A stretch of DNA of 64,000 nt, from the NCBI GenBank assembly GCA_947626575.1, contig CANQSR010000001.1, forward strand, positions 62,001 to 126,000, written 5' to 3'. The stretch comes from an uncultured Clostridia bacterium (GTDB lineage: Bacteria; Bacillota; Clostridia; Christensenellales; Borkfalkiaceae). Under the pieces are notes generated by a model, which did no database searches, was not told the DNA's origin, and saw nothing but the letters and a program-made list of their open reading frames with translations. Numbering within the stretch: position 1 is the first letter of the stretch; every line of letters starts with the position of its first letter. Below, piece after piece: positions 19,576 to 29,719 of the stretch. Position numbers and translations under genes: made by a program.

Positions 19576-20760
19576 ATGAACGAATTTTCCTTGAAGTACG
19601 GCTGTAATCCCAACCAAAAGCCCGCGCGCATCTTCATGGAGAACGGCGGGGACCTGCCCGTCGAGATCCTGAACGGGCGGCCGGGGTATATCAACTTCCT
19701 CGACGCGCTCAATTCATGGCAGCTCGTGAAAGAGCTGAAAGAGAGTACGGGCATGGTGGTGGCGACGAGCTTCAAGCACGTTTCGCCCACCTCCGCGGCC
19801 GTCGGGAAAAAACTTGCCCCCGCGCTCAAAAAGGCCTGTTTTGTTGACGACATCGAGGGTCTCGACGACAGTCCGCTCGCATGCGCATACGCCCGTGCGC
19901 GCGGCACCGACCGCATGTCCTCCTTCGGCGATTGGATCGCCCTCTCCGACGAGTGCGACGAAGTGACGGCGCGCATCATCGCGCGGGAAGTCTCGGACGG
20001 CATCATCGCGCCCGCCTATTCCCCCAAGGCGCTCGAAATCCTGAAAAATAAGCGCAAGGGCGCCTACAACATCGTACAGATCGATAAGGACTATGTTCCC
20101 GCGCCCATCGAACGCAAGCAGGTGTTCGGCGTCACCTTCGAACAGGGGCGCAACGATTTCAAGATCGGCCGCGAACTTTTGGGGGATATCGTGACGAAGA
20201 ACAAGCATCTGCCCGAAGAGAAGGCGGTGGACCTCATCATCTCGCTCATCACGCTCAAATATACGCAGTCCAATTCCGTCTGTTTTGCGGCGGACGGACA
20301 GGCCATCGGCGTGGGGGCGGGGCAGCAATCGCGCATCCACTGTACGCGCCTTGCGGCGCAGAAGGCCGACCTCTGGCATCTCAGACAGCACGAAAAGGTC
20401 CTCTCCCTGCAATTTGCGGAGGGCGTGGGGCGGCCCGAAAAGAACAACATCATCGATTTGTACCTCTCCGACGACGCGGAGGAAGTCTTGGCGGAGGGCG
20501 AATGGCAGAAGAATTTTGCCGTGCGGCCCCAGCCCTTTACCCGCGAAGAAAGAGCGGAATATCTCGCGGGCATTCGGGGCGTGTCCCTCGGCAGCGACGC
20601 CTTTTTCCCGTTTTCGGATAACATCGAGCGGGCCTACCGCAGCGGCGTGACGTACGTCGCCGAGCCGGGCGGCTCCGTGCGCGACGACCTCGTGATCGGG
20701 GCGGCGGATAGGCACGATATGTTCATGTGCTTCACAGGACTGCGTTTGTTCCATCATTGA
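19576..20760 (+). CDS. AICAR formyltransferase stand-alone domain (PurH transformylase part without the IMPCH domain)
   Basis: NGRPGYINFLDALNSWQLV, SFKHVSPTSAAVG, SFGDWIAL, QSNSVCFAADGQAIGVGAGQQSRIHCTRLA; only ~395 aa. Confidence 0.93.
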   Translation: MNEFSLKYGCNPNQKPARIFMENGGDLPVEILNGRPGYINFLDALNSWQLVKELKESTGMVVATSFKHVSPTSAAVGKKLAPALKKACFVDDIEGLDDSPLACAYARARGTDRMSSFGDWIALSDECDEVTARIIAREVSDGIIAPAYSPKALEILKNKRKGAYNIVQIDKDYVPAPIERKQVFGVTFEQGRNDFKIGRELLGDIVTKNKHLPEEKAVDLIISLITLKYTQSNSVCFAADGQAIGVGAGQQSRIHCTRLAAQKADLWHLRQHEKVLSLQFAEGVGRPEKNNIIDLYLSDDAEEVLAEGEWQKNFAVRPQPFTREERAEYLAGIRGVSLGSDAFFPFSDNIERAYRSGVTYVAEPGGSVRDDLVIGAADRHDMFMCFTGLRLFHH

Positions 20761-20765
20761 CGGGC

Positions 20766-20888
20766 GAACTGCGTATAAGCTACGCGATACTTCGTCGAAG
20801 ATGTGCTTCCCTCGGTCGTGTACGTCCTTAGTACACTCCCGTCGGGAATGCTCCTTCTCCTCGTCTCGCTTGCTTCTCCGCAGTTGAG
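20766..20888. repeat. ~120-bp imperfect palindromic element
   Basis: AACTGCG ... CCGCAGTT ends; central TTCCC..GTGTAC-gtcctta-GTACAC..GGGAA nested stems. Confidence 0.65.
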
Positions 20889-20951
20889 GTAACCATAACG
20901 CTTGTTCGGGCTATTCACGCCCTGCGGGCGCGCCCCTTCGGGGCGCAACCG

Positions 20952-20998
20952 TTGCCTCCCCCCTTTTACCAGAGGGGGGAGGGTAGGGTGGGGGGTGG
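20952..20998. repeat. Intergenic repeat module F, copy 1
   Basis: TTGCCTCCCCCCTT...GAGGGGGGAGGGTAGGGTGGGGGGTG, also at 26598-26641. Confidence 0.8.
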
Positions 20999-21197
20999 TG
21001 TACCCTTTCTGCCCGAACGAGCGGGGCATCGACCCGCCACGCCAAAGCGACGGGCCGCTTCTACCCCCTCCCACGGGAGGGGGACTCCCCAAGGGGGTGG
21101 GGCGCATGGGTAGCGTCCTGCCCGAACGAGCTATTCACGCCCTGCGGGCGCGCTTGCTGTCCCTGAAAGGGAAAGTACCCTAAGCGAAGCGAAGGGG

Positions 21198-21263
21198 GAA
21201 AGGGTTTCAAAACCCCTCAGTCACTCGCAAGCTCGTGACAGCTCCCCTATAAGGGGCGCCAAG
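21198..21263. repeat. Intergenic repeat module E, copy 2
   Basis: Shared with 13853-13915. Confidence 0.85.
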
Positions 21264-21326
21264 TCCTCGTTCCCAAGGGGGTAGGCCTTCCGCTGTCCCC
21301 CAAAAAATTCCGCAAAAAGGTATATC

Positions 21327-22592
21327 ATGGATATTTTAGTGATCGGCGGCGGCGGCCGTGAACATGCCGTCATCCAAACCTTAAAAAAGAGTCCCAAGTG
21401 CGGGAAGATCTACTGCCTTCCCGGCAACGGCGGCATCGCGCGCGATGCGGAGTGCTATCCCGTCAAGGCGACCGACTTGGACGGCATCGCGGAATTTGCG
21501 AAAACGCATCCCGTGGACCTCGCCGTCGTCACGCCCGACGACCCGCTCGTCTTGGGTCTGGTGGATAGGCTCGAAGCGCTCGGCATCCCCTGTTTCGGCC
21601 CCGAAAAAAAGGCCGCCATCATCGAAGGGAGCAAGGTATTTTCCAAACATCTCATGCAAAAATACGGCATCCCGACGGCGGCTTCGGCAGAATTTGACGA
21701 CCCCATGTCCGCGGTCTCCTATCTCGAAACGTGTTCTTACCCCGTCGTCGTGAAGGCAGACGGCCTCGCGCTCGGCAAGGGCGCGGTCATCGTGAATACC
21801 CTCGCGGAGGGGAAGGCGGCCGTCCGCGAGATGATGGTGGAAAAGGTGTTCGGCGAGAGCGGGAGCCGCATCCTCATCGAGGAGTTTCTCACGGGCCCCG
21901 AAGTCTCCGTTCTCTCCTTTACCGACGGCAACACCGTCGTCCCCATGGTATCTTCCATGGACCACAAGCGCGCCCTCGATGGCGATATGGGGCCGAATAC
22001 GGGCGGCATGGGTACGGTCGCGCCCAATCCTTACTACACTCCCGATATCGCCGCGCGTTGCATGCGGGAGATCTTCTTGCCCACGATTGAGGCGATGAAG
22101 CGGGAGGGCCGCACCTTCCGCGGGTGCCTTTACTTCGGCCTGATGCTCACCGCGGACGGCCCCAAGGTCATCGAATACAACTGCCGCTTCGGGGATCCCG
22201 AAACGCAGGTCGTGTTGCCGCTCCTCGAAAGCGACCTCATCGACATCATGCTCGCGGTGCATAGCGGAACGCTGACCGCGGACATGGTACGCTTCTCTTC
22301 TGCGCATGCGTGCTGCGTCGTGCTTGCCTCGGAGGGGTACCCCAAGCGCTATCGCACGGGCTATGAGATCGCGCTCCCCGCGGCGGGGGCGGGCGAATAC
22401 CTCTTCATCGCGGGCGCAAAACAGGAGGGGGAGATGCTCGTGACGGCGGGCGGCCGCGTTCTCGGCGCAGTTGCAACGGCCCCCACGCTCCAAGAAGCCG
22501 TGGGCGGCGCCTATGCGCTCGCGGGGCGCGTGCGCTTTGCAAACGCATATATGCGCAAGGATATCGGCGCAAGGGCGCTGAAAGCGGAGTGA
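21327..22592 (+). CDS. purD: Phosphoribosylamine-glycine ligase
   Basis: VIGGGGREHAVI, VKADGLALGKGAVI, NTGGMGTVAPNPYYT. Confidence 0.97.
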   Translation: MDILVIGGGGREHAVIQTLKKSPKCGKIYCLPGNGGIARDAECYPVKATDLDGIAEFAKTHPVDLAVVTPDDPLVLGLVDRLEALGIPCFGPEKKAAIIEGSKVFSKHLMQKYGIPTAASAEFDDPMSAVSYLETCSYPVVVKADGLALGKGAVIVNTLAEGKAAVREMMVEKVFGESGSRILIEEFLTGPEVSVLSFTDGNTVVPMVSSMDHKRALDGDMGPNTGGMGTVAPNPYYTPDIAARCMREIFLPTIEAMKREGRTFRGCLYFGLMLTADGPKVIEYNCRFGDPETQVVLPLLESDLIDIMLAVHSGTLTADMVRFSSAHACCVVLASEGYPKRYRTGYEIALPAAGAGEYLFIAGAKQEGEMLVTAGGRVLGAVATAPTLQEAVGGAYALAGRVRFANAYMRKDIGARALKAE

Positions 22593-22628
22593 GACTTCTC
22601 CGCAGACGAGAAAACATCGGAGGAAATT

Positions 22629-25600
22629 ATGGTTTACCGGGTTTACGTAGAGAAAAAAGAGGGTTTTGACCACGAGGCAAAGCGGTTGCTTTCCGATTGC
22701 CGCGAACTTTTGGAACTCACGAACGTGGAGAACGTCCGCATTCTCAACCGCTATGACGCGGAGGATATCGACGAAGCGCTCTTCAAAAAATGCGTCTCCA
22801 CCGTCTTTTCCGAGCCGCAGATGGATACCGCCTCGGAGTGGGTGGATTTAGGCGGGGCGCGCGTGTTTGCCGCCGAATATCTGCCCGGCCAGTTCGACCA
22901 GCGTGCGGATTCGGCCGCGCAGTGCATCCAGCTCGTCTCCATGGGCGGGCGGCCCGTCATCCGTACGGCCAAGGTGTATGCGCTTTACGGCCCCGTCACC
23001 GAGGAGGACATCGCGGCTGTCAAGAAGTACGTCATCAACCCCGTGGAGCGCAGGGAAGCGAGCCTCGCCATCCCCGATACGCTCAAACTCGCCCACCCCG
23101 TCCCCTTAGACGTGGAGATCCTCGAAGGCTTCCGCGACCTCGATGAGCAGGGCATTGCCGCGTTCATCGGAAAGTACGCCCTCGCGATGGACGGGGACGA
23201 CCTCGCCTTTTGCCGTGACTATTTCCGCACCGAGATGCGCGACCCCACGCTCACCGAGATCCGTATGATCGACACCTATTGGTCCGACCACTGCCGCCAT
23301 ACCACCTTTCTGACCACGCTCGACGGGGTCTCCTTCGAGGATGAGTTGTTGCAGAAGGCTTACGGCGACTATCTCGCCGCACGCAGCGAACTCGGCCGTA
23401 CTTCGCCCGTCAACCTCATGGATATCGCGACCATCGCCTGTAAGCTCCTCAAAAAGAGGGGACTTCTCGATAAACTCGATGAGAGCGGGGAGGTCAACGC
23501 CTGCACCGTGCGCACCAAGGTGCGCGTGGACGGCGCGGACGAGGACTATCTGCTCCTCTTCAAGAACGAGACGCACAACCATCCCACCGAGATCGAGCCG
23601 TTCGGCGGCGCCGCCACCTGCATCGGCGGGGCCATCCGCGATCCGCTCTCCGGCAGGGGGTATGTGTATGCCGCCATGCGCGTCACGGGCGCGGCCGACC
23701 CCCTCGTACCCGTCAAGGATACCATGGCGGGCAAGCTCCCCCAGCGCCAGCTCGTGACGACGGCCGCAAACGGCTACTCCTCTTACGGCAACCAGATCGG
23801 CCTTGCCACGGGGCAGGTGGACGAACTCTATCATCCCGGTTATGCCGCCAAACACCTTGAAATCGGCGCGGTCATCGCGGCGGCGCCCCGTGAAAACGTG
23901 CGCAGGGAAGTTCCCATGCCCGGCGATAAAGTCATCCTGCTCGGCGGCAGAACGGGCCGCGACGGCTGCGGCGGCGCGACGGGGTCCTCCAAATCCCACA
24001 CGCTCCGTTCGCTTTCGGAATGCGGCGCGGAGGTGCAGAAGGGCAACGCCCCCGAAGAGCGCAAACTCCAACGTCTGTTCCGCAACAGGGAGGCCATGCT
24101 TCTCGTCAAACGCTGCAACGACTTCGGGGCGGGCGGCGTCTCCGTCGCCATCGGCGAACTTGCGGACGGCCTCGATATCGACCTCGACCTCATCCCCAAG
24201 AAATACGACGGCCTCGACGGCACCGAGCTTGCCATCTCCGAATCGCAGGAGCGCATGGCGGTGGTGGTGCAAGCGGACAGGGCGGAGGACTTCATCCGCC
24301 TCGCGGCGGCGGAAAATCTGGAAGCGACGGCCGTCGCCACCGTCACCCAGGAACCCCGCCTCAGGATGCGCTGGAACGGCAAGACCATCGTGGACCTTTC
24401 GCGCGGATTTTTGAATTCCAACGGCGCGGAAAAACATACTTCGGCCGCGCCCGCAAAGTGCGCCGACTACAAAAAAGAGATACCCATGTCCTTCGTCGGC
24501 GGCATGAAGGCGCTTGCGGGGGACCTCAACGTCTGCTCCAAGCGCGGCCTTGCCGAACGCTTCGATTCGACGATCGGCGCGGGGACCGTTTTCATGCCCT
24601 TCGGCGGAAAATATCAGATGACCCCGCCGCAGGCGATGGTCCACCTCGTCGCCACCGAACACGGCCACACGGATACCGCCTCGTACATGGCATGGGGCGG
24701 CAATCCCTATGTCCTCGAAAAGAGTCCCTATCACGGGGCGTATTTGGCCGTCGTGGAGAGCGTATGCAAGCTGATCGCGTCGGGCGCGTCCTTTGAGGAC
24801 GTGTACCTCTCATTGCAGGAATATTTCCCGAAGCCCGGCAAGGACCCCGCGCGCTGGGGACAGCCGCTTGCGGCTCTGCTCGGCGCGTTCAAGGCGCAGA
24901 CCGAACTCGGCGTTGCGGCCATCGGCGGCAAGGATTCCATGAGCGGCACCTTTGAGAACATCGACGTCCCGCCCACACTCATCTCCTTTGCCGTGACGGC
25001 GGGAAAGGCCTCCGAAGCCGTCTCGCCCGAATTTAAGGGAGCGGGCCACAAGGTGGTGTTGCTTGCGCCCGTCTATGATATGAACGGCCTGCCCGTGACG
25101 GCTTCCCTGCTTGCCAACATGCGCGCGGTGACGGCGCTCGTGCGCTCAGGGAAGGCGCTCGCCGTCTATACGCCGGGGTACGGCGGCGTTGCCGAGGCGG
25201 TGCTGAAAATGAGCCTCGGAAACAAAATCGGCTTCCGCTTCTCGGACATGGTATCCCTCGATACGGTCTTTGGCTATCGCTATGGGGCCTTCATCATCGA
25301 ACTGAAAGAGGAGATCGACCTCGGCGAAGAACTCGGAAAGACCACGGATGCCGAGACCATCGTACGCGGGTTAGACCTGCTCTCGCTCTCCGAACTGCAA
25401 AGCATTTACGAGGGCAAGCTGGAACCCGTCTATCCCACCAATTCCAAGGCGTCCGTGCGCCCGGTGTGGAACTTCACCTATGAGGGCGCGTGTCCGCTCG
25501 TCGCGCAGGCGAAGTATGCTTCCCCGAAGGCGCTCATCCCCGTATTTCCGGGTACCAACTGCGAATACGATACGGCGAAGGCGTTCGAGAGCGCGGGTGC

Positions 25601-26318
25601 GGCGTGCGACGTCTTCGTCATCCGTAACCGCACGGGGGAGGACGTCATGCGCTCGGCGGAGGAATTTGCGCGCCGCATGAAGGAGGCGCAGATCGTATTC
25701 ATCCCCGGAGGATTTTCGGGCGGCGACGAACCCGACGGCTCCGGGAAGTTCATCACGGCCTTTTTCCGCAACGAGGCCATCAGGGAGCAGGTGAAGCTGC
25801 TCTTGGAGACGCGGGACGGCCTCATGGGCGGCATCTGCAACGGGTTTCAGGCGCTCATCAAGTTGGGCCTCGTGCCTTACGGAAAGATCATAGATACCGA
25901 CGCGAACTGCCCGACGCTCACCTATAACGACATCGGGCGGCACCAGAGCCGTATCGTGCGCGTGCGGGTGGCTTCCGTCAACTCGCCGTGGCTTTCGGGC
26001 GTACGGGTGGGCGACGTATTTTCCGTACCCGTCTCGCACGGCGAGGGCAAATTCGTCTGTCCCGACGAGCTGATGATGTCACTCGCGGAGAAGGGGCAGG
26101 TGATGACGCAATACGTGGATCTCGATGACCGCGCAAGTATGAATGTGCGCTTCAATCCCAACGGCAGTGCGTATGCCGTGGAGGGCATTCTGTCCCCCGA
26201 TGGGCGCGTATTCGGGAAGATGGGCCATGCCGAGCGCGTGGGTGCGGGTCTCTATAAGAACGTACCGGGCGAATACGATATGAAACTCTTCGAGAGCGCA
26301 GTGAGATATTTTAAGTAA
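22629..26318 (+). CDS. purL: Phosphoribosylformylglycinamidine synthase, single large polypeptide with C-terminal glutaminase domain
   Basis: DTYWSDHCRHTTF, ETHNHPTEIEPFGGAATC, VFPGTNCEYD, GGICNGFQALIKLGL, VSHGEGKFV. Confidence 0.96.
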   Translation: MVYRVYVEKKEGFDHEAKRLLSDCRELLELTNVENVRILNRYDAEDIDEALFKKCVSTVFSEPQMDTASEWVDLGGARVFAAEYLPGQFDQRADSAAQCIQLVSMGGRPVIRTAKVYALYGPVTEEDIAAVKKYVINPVERREASLAIPDTLKLAHPVPLDVEILEGFRDLDEQGIAAFIGKYALAMDGDDLAFCRDYFRTEMRDPTLTEIRMIDTYWSDHCRHTTFLTTLDGVSFEDELLQKAYGDYLAARSELGRTSPVNLMDIATIACKLLKKRGLLDKLDESGEVNACTVRTKVRVDGADEDYLLLFKNETHNHPTEIEPFGGAATCIGGAIRDPLSGRGYVYAAMRVTGAADPLVPVKDTMAGKLPQRQLVTTAANGYSSYGNQIGLATGQVDELYHPGYAAKHLEIGAVIAAAPRENVRREVPMPGDKVILLGGRTGRDGCGGATGSSKSHTLRSLSECGAEVQKGNAPEERKLQRLFRNREAMLLVKRCNDFGAGGVSVAIGELADGLDIDLDLIPKKYDGLDGTELAISESQERMAVVVQADRAEDFIRLAAAENLEATAVATVTQEPRLRMRWNGKTIVDLSRGFLNSNGAEKHTSAAPAKCADYKKEIPMSFVGGMKALAGDLNVCSKRGLAERFDSTIGAGTVFMPFGGKYQMTPPQAMVHLVATEHGHTDTASYMAWGGNPYVLEKSPYHGAYLAVVESVCKLIASGASFEDVYLSLQEYFPKPGKDPARWGQPLAALLGAFKAQTELGVAAIGGKDSMSGTFENIDVPPTLISFAVTAGKASEAVSPEFKGAGHKVVLLAPVYDMNGLPVTASLLANMRAVTALVRSGKALAVYTPGYGGVAEAVLKMSLGNKIGFRFSDMVSLDTVFGYRYGAFIIELKEEIDLGEELGKTTDAETIVRGLDLLSLSELQSIYEGKLEPVYPTNSKASVRPVWNFTYEGACPLVAQAKYASPKALIPVFPGTNCEYDTAKAFESAGAACDVFVIRNRTGEDVMRSAEEFARRMKEAQIVFIPGGFSGGDEPDGSGKFITAFFRNEAIREQVKLLLETRDGLMGGICNGFQALIKLGLVPYGKIIDTDANCPTLTYNDIGRHQSRIVRVRVASVNSPWLSGVRVGDVFSVPVSHGEGKFVCPDELMMSLAEKGQVMTQYVDLDDRASMNVRFNPNGSAYAVEGILSPDGRVFGKMGHAERVGAGLYKNVPGEYDMKLFESAVRYFK

Positions 26319-26330
26319 GTTCACGAAATA

Positions 26331-26566
26331 GGTTCACGAAATTTGTTTGGGCGACGACTTACCTTGCTGTCCCCTTTGGGGAAAGTGGCCCAACGGGCCG
26401 AAAGGGGTTTTCATACTCCAAACAAATTTCCGTGAGGGAAATATAGGTTGACGCCTTCACTTACTTGGTCCTCTCATACGTTCCAACGGACAAGAAGCAA
26501 ACAGGGCTTTGCAAATTGGGTCGCCCACGCCCGAAATGAATTCCGCCTAAGGCAAGTGATTGGAAT
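26331..26566. repeat. ~237-bp tandem intergenic element, copy 1
   Basis: Arms CACGAAATTTGTTTGGG / CCAAACAAATTTCCGTG; right half ~94% identical to copy 2. Confidence 0.9.
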
Positions 26567-26567
26567 G

Positions 26568-26804
26568 GGTTCACGAAATTTGTTTGGGCATACCTCTTGC
26601 CTCCCCCCTTATACATGAGGGGGGAGGGTAGGGTGGGGGGTGTACATCAACTAACCCCAAACAAATTTCCGTGAGGGAAATATACTTTTGCGCCTTAACT
26701 TACTTGGTCCTCTCATACGTTCCAACGGACAATAAGCAAACAGGGCTTTGCAAATTGGGTCGCCCACGCCCGAAATGAATTCGGGCTAAGGCAAGTAATT
26801 GGAA
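26568..26804. repeat. ~237-bp tandem intergenic element, copy 2, different loop content
   Basis: Same arms and right half as copy 1; loop (about 26589-26653) is module F. Confidence 0.9.
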
Positions 26805-26984
26805 GCCCTACCCCCTACGGGGGGAGGGTGGCACGAGCAACGCGAGTGACGGATGGGGGGGGATCTAACCCTATTCCCCCCACCACCGCCCTGCGGGCGG
26901 AGCCTCCCCCCAAAGGGGTAGGCCTTGCGTCAAGCCCTGACGCGCAAGAGACGGAATAAGATTTTACCAATAAAAGGAGCATAT

Positions 26985-28649
26985 ATGAAATCAGATATCG
27001 AGATCGCGCAAGCGGCAAAAAAACGCCCCATCCTCGAAATTGCCCAAAAACTCGGCCTCGGCGAAGAGGATATCGAGTATTACGGCAAGTATAAGGCGAA
27101 GATCCTGCCTTCCGCGCTCGCGGGCAAGCGGGAAAAGGGCAAGCTCATCTTGGTCACGGCCATCACGCCCACGCCTGCGGGCGAAGGCAAGACGACGACC
27201 ACCATCGGCCTCGCGGACGGCCTCGCCCGCATCGGAAAACAGGTCGTCGTGGCGCTGAGGGAACCCTCGCTGGGACCCGTGTTCGGCATCAAAGGGGGCG
27301 CCGCGGGCGGCGGCTATGCGCAGGTCGTCCCCATGGAGGATATCAACCTGCATTTTACGGGCGACTTCCATGCCATCGGCGCGGCAAACAACCTGCTCGC
27401 AGCCATGCTCGATAATCACATCTTTCAGGGCAACGCGCTCGGCATCGACCCCGCGCGCATCACATGGAAGCGGTGCGTGGATATGAACGATCGCCAGCTC
27501 CGCTACATCGAGGACGGCCTCGGCGGCCCCAAGTCCGGCGTTCCCCGCAAGGACGGCTTCGATATCACCGTCGCCTCCGAAGTCATGGCCGTCTTGTGCC
27601 TTGCCTCCTCGTTTGCCGACCTCAAAGCGCGCCTTGCGCGCATCATCGTGGGCTATACTTACGAAGGCAAGCCCGTCACGGCGGGAGATTTGAAGGCGGC
27701 GGGGGCAATGGCGGCGCTCTTGAAGGACGCCATGAAGCCCAACCTCGTGCAGACGCTCGAAGGGACGCCCGCCCTCGTCCACGGCGGACCCTTCGCCAAC
27801 ATCGCGCACGGCTGTAATTCCGTCGCGGCGACCCGCGCGGCCCTGCAACTCGGCGACTACGTCGTCACCGAAGCGGGCTTCGGCGCAGACCTCGGCGCGG
27901 AAAAATTTCTCGATATCAAGTGCCGCTTTGCCGGGCTGAGACCCGCGGCCGTCGTCATCGTGGCAACGGTGCGCGCCCTCAAAATGCACGGCGGCGTACC
28001 CAAGACGGAGCTTGCGGGAGAAAATCTTGCCGCCCTCGAACGGGGACTTCCCAACCTTCTCCGCCACGTCTCCAATATCAAAAACGTCTATGGGCTTCCC
28101 GCCGTCGTCGCAGTCAACCGCTTCCCGACGGATACCGACGCCGAAATACAGCTCGTCATCGAACGCTGCCGTGCGCTCGGCGTCAATACGTGCCTCTCCA
28201 CCGTATGGGCGGAGGGCGGCAAGGGGGGCGAAGCGCTCGCCGCCGAGGTCGTGCGCCTGTGCGGGGAGAAGAGCGAGTTCCGCTATTGTTACGGCGACGA
28301 ACTCTCCCTCAAAGAGAAGATCCATGCCGTCGTCACGAAAATTTACGGCGGCAAGGGCGTCGTCTACACGCCCGAAGCGGAGGAGCAGATCGCAACGCTT
28401 GAACGGCTCGGCTTCGGACATGCCCCCGTCTGCATGGCTAAAACGCAATATTCCTTCTCCGACGACCAGACCAAACTCGGCGCGCCGACGGGGTTCGACG
28501 TCACCGTCCGCGCCGCTAAGGTCTCCGCAGGCGCGGGGTTCGTCGTCGTCCTCACGGGCAATATCATGACGATGCCGGGGCTTCCCAAGGTACCGGCCGC
28601 GGAAAATATCGACGTGGACGGGAACGGCAACATCACGGGACTGTTCTGA
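26985..28649 (+). CDS. fhs: Formate-tetrahydrofolate ligase
   Basis: [60 protein letters not shown] aaaggagc before ATG 26985. Confidence 0.97.
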   Translation: MKSDIEIAQAAKKRPILEIAQKLGLGEEDIEYYGKYKAKILPSALAGKREKGKLILVTAITPTPAGEGKTTTTIGLADGLARIGKQVVVALREPSLGPVFGIKGGAAGGGYAQVVPMEDINLHFTGDFHAIGAANNLLAAMLDNHIFQGNALGIDPARITWKRCVDMNDRQLRYIEDGLGGPKSGVPRKDGFDITVASEVMAVLCLASSFADLKARLARIIVGYTYEGKPVTAGDLKAAGAMAALLKDAMKPNLVQTLEGTPALVHGGPFANIAHGCNSVAATRAALQLGDYVVTEAGFGADLGAEKFLDIKCRFAGLRPAAVVIVATVRALKMHGGVPKTELAGENLAALERGLPNLLRHVSNIKNVYGLPAVVAVNRFPTDTDAEIQLVIERCRALGVNTCLSTVWAEGGKGGEALAAEVVRLCGEKSEFRYCYGDELSLKEKIHAVVTKIYGGKGVVYTPEAEEQIATLERLGFGHAPVCMAKTQYSFSDDQTKLGAPTGFDVTVRAAKVSAGAGFVVVLTGNIMTMPGLPKVPAAENIDVDGNGNITGLF

Positions 28650-29644
28650 TGGATGAAAAGGAACTTTTGAAACAGGCGGTGCCGCCGCTGCTCGGCTGGT
28701 ACCGCCTTTGCAAGCGGGATCTGCCGTGGCGCAAAGAGAGAACGCCTTATCGCGTCCTCGTCTCCGAACTCATGCTCCAACAGACGCGCGTGGAGGCGGT
28801 GAAGGAGCGCTATGTGGAATTTTTGCGCCGCTTCCCGACGGCGGAAAGGCTCGCTTCCGCCTCCGAGGAAGAGGTGATGAAGGCGTGGGAGGGCCTCGGC
28901 TATTATTCCCGCGCGCGCAACCTGTATCGGGCCGCCAAGATCATCGCCGAAGAGGGCTTTCCTCAGACATGGGTGGGGGTAAGAGCGTTGCCGGGGGTGG
29001 GCGACTACACTGCGGGAGCCATCTCTTCCATCGCGCTCGGCGTCGCCGCGCCCGCCGTGGACGGCAATGTTCTGCGTATTTTGACGAGATTTTTCGCCGA
29101 TTCCCGCAATATCGGCGACCAAGCCGCAAAAAAATACTTCTCCGAGCTTTTAAGGGCGGTGTATCCGCCAGAAGCGGGCGAGTTTACCGAGGCCTTGATG
29201 GAACTCGGCGCCATCGTCTGCGTCCCCAATGGACCTCCGATGTGCGGGGCATGTCCGTGGTCTGCCCTCTGCAAAGCGCATGCGGCGGGGACGGAAGAGC
29301 AGTTTCCCGTACGCAGTGAAAAGCGGGCGAGAAGGGTGGAAGAACTCGATGTGTACGTGTTGAAGCACGGCAATGAATTTGCCCTCGAAAAACGCGGCGC
29401 GGGGCTTTTGGCGGGCCTCTATGGGTTCCCGTGCGTCCGCCGCGGCGAAACGTTCCCCGCGGCGGGGAAAGTGCTTGCCGAAAAGCGCGCAAAGCACGTG
29501 TTTACCCACGTCGAGTGGCATATGCTGGGGCGGCTCGCGGAGGCCGCCGCGGACGGGGACTACCTGTGGGCGACGGCGGCGGAGATCGCGGAAAAATTCG
29601 CGCTCCCCTCGGCCTTCAAGGCCTTCCGCGCATGGCTGAAATAA
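28649..29644 (+). CDS. mutY: A/G-specific adenine glycosylase
   Basis: LMLQQTRVEAV, LPGVGDYTAGAI, 4Fe-4S cysteines CVPNGPPMCGACPWSALC. Confidence 0.94.
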   Translation: MDEKELLKQAVPPLLGWYRLCKRDLPWRKERTPYRVLVSELMLQQTRVEAVKERYVEFLRRFPTAERLASASEEEVMKAWEGLGYYSRARNLYRAAKIIAEEGFPQTWVGVRALPGVGDYTAGAISSIALGVAAPAVDGNVLRILTRFFADSRNIGDQAAKKYFSELLRAVYPPEAGEFTEALMELGAIVCVPNGPPMCGACPWSALCKAHAAGTEEQFPVRSEKRARRVEELDVYVLKHGNEFALEKRGAGLLAGLYGFPCVRRGETFPAAGKVLAEKRAKHVFTHVEWHMLGRLAEAAADGDYLWATAAEIAEKFALPSAFKAFRAWLK

Positions 29645-29719
29645 AAGTTGCCCTTTTCCGCATTAAATTCTTGCAATTTTGGCGAAAATGTGGTAGGATA
29701 TACAGAGCGAGGCAATCAT

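Noticed and set aside
20902-21183. Small Pro/Gly/Arg-rich ORF between the AICAR transformylase and purD
   Set aside because: Composed of intergenic repeat modules translated in frame; no RBS or domain
26331-26804. CRISPR array
   Set aside because: Only two long repeat copies with internal rather than regular short-spacer variation, and no cas genes
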